5,345 bases of DNA from Candidatus Equibacterium intestinale (lineage in GTDB: Bacteria > Bacteroidota > Bacteroidia > Bacteroidales > UBA932): assembly GCA_018064305.1 (NCBI GenBank), contig JAGHVP010000082.1, forward strand, positions 1-5,345, in the 5' to 3' direction. The position numbers and the translations under genes were made by a program. Of this stretch, positions 1 through 5,345 are shown piece by piece; position 1 is the first letter of the stretch, and each line of letters opens with the position of its first letter. The notes under the pieces are model-generated. The model did no database searches. It saw only the letters and a program-made list of their open reading frames with translations, and was not told where the DNA came from.

Positions 1-418
1 GTATTATGTCGTCCATCAGTGGCAGCAGGTATCCGCAGCTGTCTGCATAGCAGTTGAAGGCATCGGTGCAGATGCGCACTATGGGGTTGCGCTGCTCCAC
101 CTCCATCACAAGAGTGGCCGGCTGGCTCACGTAGACTTCGGCATGGCTTATCACGCCTGTTTCTGAAACCAGCTTCTCGAGACTGCCGGTGTCGATATCC
201 TTCACCGGTCTGCCGATCACAGATGATTTTACAACATCTTTCAGGTCGTTGTCCGAGATGAACCTCTGCGTGGTGTTTCCCTTGAACACCACCTGTATGT
301 CGTTGCACCGCGTCTCTGCCTCATATCCGGCCGTGTACTTGCTGATATGGTAGAAATATCCGCCGAAAAGGGCGCATATCACCACCAGACCGAATATTAT
401 GAGAATCCTGCGGAACAT
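1..418 (-). CDS. ftsQ: Cell division protein FtsQ (partial, C-terminus beyond window)
   Basis: This is the N-terminal 139 codons of a bitopic division protein; the frame is still open at position 1, so the C-terminus is missing. From the ATG at 418-416 it reads MFRRILIIFGLVVICALFGG, a short basic N-terminus followed by one membrane segment (about residues 5-23). A periplasmic region follows, whose residues of about 39-108 fit a POTRA domain. The next stretch, QRNPIVRI (109-116) and then YADSCGYLLPL (124-134), matches the 'Q..PI.RI ... Y.D..G...P' signature where the FtsQ/DivIB beta domain begins. In the family, FtsQ links early and late divisome proteins and recruits FtsL/FtsB-type partners. 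The start lies three bases after the murC stop, which suggests translational coupling. ftsA and ftsZ would be expected next, outside the window. Four cysteines (38, 117, 123, 128) in the exported part are unusual. Identification rests on topology, the post-POTRA motif and gene order. Confidence 0.9.
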   Translation of the reverse strand, partial: MFRRILIIFGLVVICALFGGYFYHISKYTAGYEAETRCNDIQVVFKGNTTQRFISDNDLKDVVKSSVIGRPVKDIDTGSLEKLVSETGVISHAEVYVSQPATLVMEVEQRNPIVRICTDAFNCYADSCGYLLPLMDDII

Positions 419-421
419 TGT

Positions 422-1780
422 CTACTGCCTGTTTTTCAGAAGTTCTTCAATGGGTTTTACAAAGCGGTCTACATCGCCTGCCCCGAATGTCACAAGGCAG
501 TCTATATCGCGTGACGCGATTGTCTCGAGCAGCTGCTCTTTCTGCACAAGCATCTTGTTGGGGATTGTGACCTTGTCAAGTATCATCTCTGCATTCACTC
601 CTTCGATCGGGAGCTCGCGTGCAGGGTATATCGGAAGCATTATCAGTTCGTCCAGGTTGCTGAGCGCGGCCGCGAACTCATCTGCGAAATCGCGGGTGCG
701 TGTGAAGAGGTGCGGCTGGAATATTCCGCATATCTTCCTGCCTGCAAAGATGTTGCGCATAGAACTTATGGCTGCTGCAATCTCGTTGGGATGGTGTGCA
801 TAGTCGTCGATATATGCACATTCCGGGGTGTTGAGGTGGATGTCGAACCTGCGCTCGACTCCTGAGAATGTGGCCAGTGCCGCACGGACCTTCAGCGGCT
901 GTACTCCGTAGAGCAGCGCCACTGCCGATGCGGCCACGGCGTTTTCAACGTTGACCCATCCGGGAACACCCACGGTGCAGTCTGCTATCCTGCCGCCGGG
1001 ATAGTTGAGGGTGAAGTTGAAATATCCGCCCTGTACAGGCCTGATGTCTGATGCATAGAAGTCGCAGGGCTCGTTGTAGCTGTATGTGTACTGCTTTGCA
1101 GTTATTCTGCTTCTGTCAAACTCCACACCTTTCTTGATAATCACGGCGCCGTCTTTCTTCACCTGGGCGGTGAAGTCAGAGAAAGCCTTGCGGACCTCGT
1201 CGTGTGTCCCGTAGATGTCGAGGTGGTCGGCATCCACTGCAGTTACCACGGCAATCTGGGGACGGAGCTGAAGGAACGAGCGGTCGAATTCGTCGGCCTC
1301 GGCAACCAGGGCGTCAGATGTGCTGCGGAGAAGGTTTGAATGGTAGTTCTTGGAGATTCCTCCAAGGAAGGCGGTGCAGCCGTCTTCGGTGCCTGCCGTG
1401 AAGATATGGGCGAGCAGGGTGGAGGTGGTGGTCTTGCCGTGTGTGCCGGATACTGCCAGGCAGTCCTTGTCGCGTGCTATCTCGCCCAGTGCGCGGCTGC
1501 GCTTGCAGAGCGTATATCCGTTTCCCTTCACATACTGCAGCTCTTTGAGGGATGCAGGTATGGCAGGAGTATATATTACGAATGTCTTGTCGACATTGAT
1601 GGGGATGAGGTCCGGACGGTCTTCATAGTGTACTTCGATTCCTTCTTCCTCAAGCTTTTTTGTGAGCGGGCTGGGGGTGCGGTCATAGCCGGAAACATTC
1701 ATTCCGATATATTTGAAATATCTGGCGATGGCACTCATTCCGATGCCCCCTATACCTATGAAATAATAATTAGAATACAT
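422..1780 (-). CDS. murC: UDP-N-acetylmuramate--L-alanine ligase MurC
   Basis: This cytoplasmic Mur ligase makes UDP-MurNAc-L-Ala from UDP-MurNAc, L-alanine and ATP, the first amino-acid addition in peptidoglycan precursor synthesis. It is 452 residues, full length for the family. Visible motifs, in order: the N-terminal Rossmann loop GIGGIGMSAIARY (9-21), the ATP P-loop SGTHGKTTT (111-119), EADEFDRSFL (161-170), DADHLDIYG (183-191), GVERRFD (307-313), DDYAHHPNEI (325-334), FQPHLFTRTRDF (354-365) and GAGD (433-436). GIGGIGMS together with DDYAHHPNE separates MurC from MurD, MurE and MurF. The usual central HNxxN motif reads VNVEN (276-280), so the His is replaced. The ATG at 1780 is chosen because it puts the Rossmann loop right at the N-terminus, as is normal, and because AAGGAG lies upstream. 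It sits 21 bases after murG and 3 bases before ftsQ, inside one operon. No truncation or frameshift is seen. Confidence 0.98.
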   Translation of the reverse strand: MYSNYYFIGIGGIGMSAIARYFKYIGMNVSGYDRTPSPLTKKLEEEGIEVHYEDRPDLIPINVDKTFVIYTPAIPASLKELQYVKGNGYTLCKRSRALGEIARDKDCLAVSGTHGKTTTSTLLAHIFTAGTEDGCTAFLGGISKNYHSNLLRSTSDALVAEADEFDRSFLQLRPQIAVVTAVDADHLDIYGTHDEVRKAFSDFTAQVKKDGAVIIKKGVEFDRSRITAKQYTYSYNEPCDFYASDIRPVQGGYFNFTLNYPGGRIADCTVGVPGWVNVENAVAASAVALLYGVQPLKVRAALATFSGVERRFDIHLNTPECAYIDDYAHHPNEIAAAISSMRNIFAGRKICGIFQPHLFTRTRDFADEFAAALSNLDELIMLPIYPARELPIEGVNAEMILDKVTIPNKMLVQKEQLLETIASRDIDCLVTFGAGDVDRFVKPIEELLKNRQ

Positions 1781-1790
1781 GACAGGTGAT

Positions 1791-1798
1791 ATCTCCTT
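1791..1798 (-). promoter_or_regulatory. Shine-Dalgarno-like site before murC
   Basis: On the minus strand the 21-base murG-murC gap contains AAGGAGAT, whose AAGGAG part can pair with the 3' end of 16S rRNA. Its last G is 12 bases from the murC ATG, slightly longer than the textbook optimum. The other starts visible in this window lack such a well-placed purine box. Bacteroidota generally rely little on Shine-Dalgarno pairing, so its role here is uncertain, but it supports the ATG at 1780 as the true start. Confidence 0.45.
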
Positions 1799-1801
1799 AA
1801 T

Positions 1802-2908
1802 CTATTTGCATAATTTCAACACTTCCGAAGCTATTACGTCGGCAGCATCGGGGCGTGCCAGTGCAATTATGGCCTGCTCCATCTGCGCGATCTTCTCAGG
1901 GTTGGCAAGTAGCGCCGACGCCTTGTCCATGAGTTTTTCACGTGCGTCTGAATCAAGCACGATGTCTGCCGCACCCTTCTCTACAAGGGCCATTGCGTTA
2001 TGGCGCTGATGGTCTTCTGCGACATTGGGCGAAGGTACAAAAATAGTTGCCTTACCCGAAACGCAGAGCTCTGATATGGTACCTGCCCCGGCACGTGAAA
2101 CGATGACGTCAGCAACTGCATAGGCAAGGCCCATACGGTCTACGAATGTCAGGTTCTTCACATTGGCGCATGGGTGTGATTCAAGGAACTTCTCAATGCC
2201 TTCCTTATAGTACTTTCCACTCTGCCAGAGCACCTGGAACCCTGCTGATTCGGCCTTCTCCACTATCCAGAGCTGCACGCTTTCGTTGAGGGTGCGCGCC
2301 CCGAGGCTGCCGCCCACCACAAACAGCGTCTTCTTCTGTGGGTCGAGCCCGAAATGGGCGTAGCCCTCTTCACGCTGCTCCGCCGTGGGAGGCATGATGC
2401 CGGCGCGCAGCGGATTGCCTGTGAACATTATCTTTTCTGCAGGGAAGAATTTCTCCATGCCGTCATATGCCACGCATATCTTCTGCACGCGCTTGCCGAG
2501 AAGCTTGTTGGTAAGGCCTGCGTATGAGTTCTGCTCCTGGATCAGGCAGGGAACTTTCATCCCTGATGCGGCCCAGAGAAGCGGTGCGCTGGCATATCCG
2601 CCCACACCCACAACAGCATCGGGCTTGAACTCCCTGATGATTTTCTTTGCCTGCCGCACGCTCTCCAGCACCTTGAATGGGAGAGCAAGATTCTTGAGAG
2701 AGAGCTTGCGCTGGAGTCCTGCAGTAGGAAGTCCGATGATGGGATATCCCGCTTTGGGCACTCTTTCCATCTCCATTTTGCCGAGTGCTCCGACAAACTG
2801 GATTTCACATTCAGTACCGCTCCTCTTCAGGGCGTCTGCAATCGATATTGCGGGAAATATGTGGCCGCCTGTGCCGCCTCCGCTAATTATTATCCGTTTC
2901 ATCGTCAT
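1802..2908 (-). CDS. murG: UDP-GlcNAc:lipid I N-acetylglucosaminyltransferase MurG
   Basis: This is a GT-B fold (GT28 family) glycosyltransferase of the inner face of the membrane. It transfers GlcNAc from UDP-GlcNAc to lipid I to make lipid II. It has 368 residues from the first ATG, normal for the family. The N-terminal acceptor domain shows the G-loop GGGTGGHIFPA (10-20), then GVGGYASAP (101-109) and QEQNSYAGLTN (124-134). The linker has GNPLR (164-168). The C-terminal donor domain shows GGSLGAR (199-205), SRAGAGTISEL (271-281, with the donor-site Glu at 280) and AEDHQRHNA (297-305, with Gln 301 and Asn 304 in the UDP-GlcNAc binding positions). Two in-frame ATGs, at 2908 and 2902, are both plausible; the second gives MKRIIISGGG, the more usual N-terminus. 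Either way the start lies inside the end of ftsW, in another frame, so translation is probably coupled. The protein looks intact. Confidence 0.98.
   Translation of the reverse strand: MTMKRIIISGGGTGGHIFPAISIADALKRSGTECEIQFVGALGKMEMERVPKAGYPIIGLPTAGLQRKLSLKNLALPFKVLESVRQAKKIIREFKPDAVVGVGGYASAPLLWAASGMKVPCLIQEQNSYAGLTNKLLGKRVQKICVAYDGMEKFFPAEKIMFTGNPLRAGIMPPTAEQREEGYAHFGLDPQKKTLFVVGGSLGARTLNESVQLWIVEKAESAGFQVLWQSGKYYKEGIEKFLESHPCANVKNLTFVDRMGLAYAVADVIVSRAGAGTISELCVSGKATIFVPSPNVAEDHQRHNAMALVEKGAADIVLDSDAREKLMDKASALLANPEKIAQMEQAIIALARPDAADVIASEVLKLCK
2883..2908 (-). other. ftsW/murG coding overlap
   Basis: The last codons of ftsW (ending DETDNN and TAG at 2885-2883) also encode the start of murG in a different frame. 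The overlap is 26 bases if murG starts at 2908 and 20 bases if it starts at 2902. No spacer is left for a separate ribosome landing site, so murG is probably translated by ribosomes finishing ftsW. That would tie the amounts of the lipid II synthase and the lipid II polymerase together; this last step is inference. Confidence 0.8.
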
Positions 2909-4208
2909 CTATGCTGAGTTGAATTTCTTCTTGTTCCATAAGCCGCGGGTCTTTTTCCGCAGCTTCTATTGCAGCCTGCTGTGCGGCTTCCGCCTCTTTC
3001 TTCTCCTGTTCCATCTTCGCTACGGCACGGCTTACCGAGAGTATTATGCCGAAGGCTCCGGAAAGCACCAGATATGCTGTACCGCCATGGCTGATAAGGG
3101 GCAGGGTGTGGCCGGTGATGGGCAGCAGGCGCACATTCACCAGGATGTGCAGGAAAGCCTGTGTCACCAGCAGGAAAGCCAGTCCCAGCACCAGCGCCTG
3201 GGAATATGTGTCGGGGCATCTGAAGGAAAGCGAGATGCACCTGAACAGGAATACCAGATACAGAAGTATGATAAGCGCCCCTCCGATAAATCCTGTCTCC
3301 TCTACAATAGAGGCGAAGATGAAATCTGAAAAGGCCATGGAAAGCGAGTAGCGGGCCGTGCCGTTGCCCATTCCCTTGCCGAAAATCCTGCCTTCGTGTA
3401 TCGCTATCTTGGCGTTTTCGCTCTGACGCTCCTCGTCAAGCATCTTCGCGTATTCCTCCTTCGACATCTTGGTGAGGTCTACAGTGGTGTCTTCGCCTTT
3501 CGATGCGAACCTCTCGATACGTTTCTCAACTGTGCCGAGACGGTTGAACACTGTGAAGTCATTGTCGGGGTCGATCTTTATCACCAGGTGATAGATACCG
3601 AACAGCAGTGCCACACATGCAACGGCACCGCACACGGTGATTCCCAGATGGCTCCACTTCACCTCCATGAAGAAGAACATCAGCATGCTGATGACACCGA
3701 GCAGCAGGGTGGTCGAGAAGCTGTTTCCCACAACCAGCAGGCACACCAGGAGCACCCATACGAGCAGCTTCAGGAAGAAGTCCTTGAATGTGCCCAGGCT
3801 TCCGCCGAACCTGTCAAGCGCCCAGCTCAGGTACATCACAAGGCCGACTTTCACAAACTCGAACACCTGGAGGGTGTGGCTTCCTATCTTGATGCCTCGC
3901 ACAGCTCCGTTCCTCAGGTCTTGAAAACCAGGTATATAGAGCATAATAAGCATCAGCACCGTGATGCCGAAGAATACTGGCGAAACCTTGCGGTAGAAGT
4001 TGTACGGTATCGCATAGCAGACAAACAGGGCGGCAAAACCCATTGCCACGCTGCCGAACTGCTCCATATAGACTTTGGTCTTGCCCATCATGTCAGAGGT
4101 CTTGTCAAGGAACGACCCTGCCGAAAAGACCGCAAGGACCGATATCATGGCGAAAATTGCCACGATAAACCAGATAACACGGTCACCTCTGAGCCTGACT
4201 TTTGCCAT
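2883..4208 (-). CDS. ftsW: Septal peptidoglycan glycosyltransferase FtsW (SEDS family)
   Basis: This is a polytopic membrane protein of the SEDS family, which polymerises lipid II into septal glycan strands with a class B PBP (FtsI). It has 441 residues from the ATG at 4208. Hydrophobicity suggests ten membrane segments, near 10-29, 50-70, 75-93, 113-131, 144-161, 164-181, 187-210, 298-322, 336-358 and 374-395. A charged loop of about 80 residues lies between segments 7 and 8. The motif SDFIFASIVEETG (294-306) holds the Asp (295) that corresponds to the catalytic SEDS aspartate, and PLISHGGTA (370-378) matches the PLIS.GG signature. A charged, Ala/Glu-rich tail (about 397-441) may form a short helix or coiled coil. 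Oddities: the usual QPSE reads QVFE (114-117), and NGA.RW reads NGAVRG (100-105). An in-frame TTG at 4220 would add four residues, but the ATG followed by MAKVRLRGDR is preferred. FtsW rather than RodA is chosen because of its murD-murG neighbours. Confidence 0.95.
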   Translation of the reverse strand: MAKVRLRGDRVIWFIVAIFAMISVLAVFSAGSFLDKTSDMMGKTKVYMEQFGSVAMGFAALFVCYAIPYNFYRKVSPVFFGITVLMLIMLYIPGFQDLRNGAVRGIKIGSHTLQVFEFVKVGLVMYLSWALDRFGGSLGTFKDFFLKLLVWVLLVCLLVVGNSFSTTLLLGVISMLMFFFMEVKWSHLGITVCGAVACVALLFGIYHLVIKIDPDNDFTVFNRLGTVEKRIERFASKGEDTTVDLTKMSKEEYAKMLDEERQSENAKIAIHEGRIFGKGMGNGTARYSLSMAFSDFIFASIVEETGFIGGALIILLYLVFLFRCISLSFRCPDTYSQALVLGLAFLLVTQAFLHILVNVRLLPITGHTLPLISHGGTAYLVLSGAFGIILSVSRAVAKMEQEKKEAEAAQQAAIEAAEKDPRLMEQEEIQLSIDDDETDNN

Positions 4209-4226
4209 AGTCCTTTTCAAATTGTC

Positions 4227-5345
4227 TTACAGATTCCTCACTGCTTCCTTGAACTGACGTCCGCGGTCTTCATAGCTCTTGAAGAGGTCGAAGCTTGCAC
4301 AGCAGGGTGAAAGAAGCACTGTGTCTCCCTCAACGGCCAGCCTGCTCGACTCCTTCACCGCCTCTTCTGCAGAGAGCGTGTCTACGATAACGGGAACTAT
4401 ATCCTTGAAAGACTCGTGGATTTTCTTGTTGTCGACACCCAGACATACGATGGCCTTGACCTTTTCTTTCACAAGGTCGAATATTGCCGAATAGTCGTTG
4501 CCTTTGTCCTTTCCTCCGAGAATCAGCACCACCGGGGTGGTCATGCACTCCAGGGCATACCATGTCGAGTTGACGTTGGTTGCCTTCGAATCATTGATGT
4601 AAAGCACTCCGCCCACGCTCAGGACTTTCTCCATACGGTGCTCGACGGGCATGAATGATGTGAGAGCCTTGCGGATCCTCTCGTTCGTGATATTCATCAA
4701 CTTACCGGTGAGGGCGGCTGCCATGGAGTTGTAAACGTTGTGGCGGCCGCGCAGTGACATGTCGTCGATATACATCTCGTAGGGGTCGTCACCGTAGTTG
4801 ACATGGATCTTCTCGCCGTCGGAATATGCACCGGGATTCTCTTCACGCTCCTGGCTGATAGGGAGCATCTGAGCCTTGATGACAATCTGGTTGAGGTTCT
4901 TGATGGTGATTTCGTCGTCTGAACAGAAGATGAAGCAGTCTTCGGCCTTCATGTTGCGGGTGATGCGGAACTTTGCGTTGACATAGTTCTGCAGGTCATA
5001 TCCGTAGCGGTCCAGATGGTCGGGGGTGATGTTGAGCAGGATGGCGATGTCGGCCTTGAAATCGTACATTCCGTCGAGCTGGAAGCTGCTGAGCTCCAGC
5101 ACATAGATGTCAAAATTCTCCGTTGCAACCTGATATGCGTAGCTCTTGCCGATGTTGCCGCCGAGCCCCACGTTCATCCCGTTCTGCTTCAGCATGTGGT
5201 AGATGAGCGATGTGGTGGTGGTCTTGCCGTTGCTGCCTGTTATGCAGATCTTCTTGGCTTTGTCGTAGCGTCCTGCAAACTCGATCTCAGAGATGACAGA
5301 GATGCCTGCGGCATAGGCTTCCTTCACAAGAGGGGCAGTCTCGGG
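4227..5345 (-). CDS. murD: UDP-N-acetylmuramoyl-L-alanine--D-glutamate ligase MurD (partial, N-terminus beyond window)
   Basis: MurD adds D-glutamate to UDP-MurNAc-L-Ala in the cytoplasm using ATP. The window holds the last 372 residues; the frame is open to the edge and begins PETAPLVKEAYAAG, which in the family follows 'SPGI'. About 70-80 N-terminal residues, including much of the UDP-binding Rossmann domain, are therefore missing. In fragment numbering the motifs are: SEIEF (19-23), P-loop GSNGKTTTT (37-45), ELSSFQL (84-90), TPDHLDRY (107-114), NAKFRI (123-128, with Lys 125 at the expected carbamylated lysine position), GRHNVYNSMAA (200-210), EHRMEKV (235-241), NDSKATN (251-257), GGKDKGNDY (277-285) and SPCCASFDLFKSYEDRG (346-362). 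NDSKATN, GGKDKG and the SP.CASFD motif identify MurD specifically. A GTG at 5327 is internal, not the start, because homology continues upstream of it. The stop lies 18 bases before the ftsW ATG. mraY and murE would be expected upstream. Confidence 0.97.
   Translation of the reverse strand, partial: PETAPLVKEAYAAGISVISEIEFAGRYDKAKKICITGSNGKTTTTSLIYHMLKQNGMNVGLGGNIGKSYAYQVATENFDIYVLELSSFQLDGMYDFKADIAILLNITPDHLDRYGYDLQNYVNAKFRITRNMKAEDCFIFCSDDEITIKNLNQIVIKAQMLPISQEREENPGAYSDGEKIHVNYGDDPYEMYIDDMSLRGRHNVYNSMAAALTGKLMNITNERIRKALTSFMPVEHRMEKVLSVGGVLYINDSKATNVNSTWYALECMTTPVVLILGGKDKGNDYSAIFDLVKEKVKAIVCLGVDNKKIHESFKDIVPVIVDTLSAEEAVKESSRLAVEGDTVLLSPCCASFDLFKSYEDRGRQFKEAVRNL

Noticed and set aside
399..803. 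A 134-codon plus-strand frame, very rich in serine, antisense to the end of murC.
   Set aside because: The Ser-rich composition is typical of antisense reading. The opposite strand carries conserved MurC and FtsQ motifs.
1424..1440. A 17-base stretch (GGTGGTGGTCTTGCCGT) identical to one at 5214-5230.
   Set aside because: Both encode the GKTTT part of the P-loop in the paralogous ligases MurC and MurD. It is shared ancestry with similar codon use, not a repeat element.
2385..3329. A 314-codon open frame on the plus strand across the murG/ftsW junction.
   Set aside because: It spans two real minus-strand genes, has no coherent motif and changes composition at the gene boundary. It is a shadow frame.
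4209..4220. A TTG start for ftsW four codons upstream of the chosen ATG.
   Set aside because: It is possible, but TTG starts are rare. The ATG gives a typical short basic N-terminus, and the added residues (MKRT) contain no feature.
3396..4310. A 304-codon open frame on the plus strand, antisense to ftsW.
   Set aside because: Its translation is rich in His, Gln and Glu with no recognisable domain, as expected for the antisense of a hydrophobic membrane protein. The minus strand carries a clear FtsW, and the frame also runs into the end of murD.
5325..5327. GTG as a possible start of murD.
   Set aside because: The frame continues upstream to the window edge with PETAPL, which matches the MurD family, so the GTG is an internal Val codon.
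1..5345. Search for promoters, terminators, RNA genes, CRISPR arrays, insertion sequences or a novel accessory system.
   Set aside because: Coding regions cover almost every base, and the gaps are only 3, 21 and 18 bases. I saw no hairpin followed by T-rich sequence, no direct-repeat array and no foreign-looking gene. This is an ordinary core dcw operon.

Overview
The window is a compact, single-strand segment of the division and cell-wall (dcw) cluster. All genes lie on the minus strand, so transcription runs from position 5345 towards 1. In transcription order they are murD (5' end outside the window), ftsW, murG, murC and ftsQ (3' end outside the window). This order, with no murB or ddl between murC and ftsQ, is the usual one in Bacteroidota. 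The protein features agree: an FtsW with a long charged loop before the SDFIFA motif, a MurC with VN in place of HN in its central motif, and mostly A-rich rather than Shine-Dalgarno leaders. GC content looks close to one half, which suggests a moderate-GC Bacteroidales member, possibly Muribaculaceae-like. That family guess is weak and rests on impression only.

Layout: 5345-4227 is murD without roughly its first 70-80 codons. An 18-base leader follows, then ftsW at 4208-2883. murG (2908-1802) overlaps the end of ftsW by 20 or 26 bases, depending on which of two in-frame ATGs is used. A 21-base gap carrying the only clear Shine-Dalgarno-like sequence precedes murC (1780-422). Three bases separate murC from ftsQ (418-1, open at the window edge). 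No stretch over 25 bases lacks a gene, and I see no internal promoter, terminator, RNA gene, mobile element or CRISPR array. The block reads as one polycistronic unit.

The genes act together. MurC and MurD add L-Ala and D-Glu to UDP-MurNAc in the cytoplasm. MurG adds GlcNAc to lipid I to make lipid II. FtsW polymerises lipid II at the septum, and FtsQ is a bitopic scaffold of the divisome.

I find no new biological system here. The observations most worth a second look are an unusual SEDS signature in FtsW (QVFE where QPSE is expected, and a missing Trp) and a cluster of cysteines in the periplasmic part of FtsQ.
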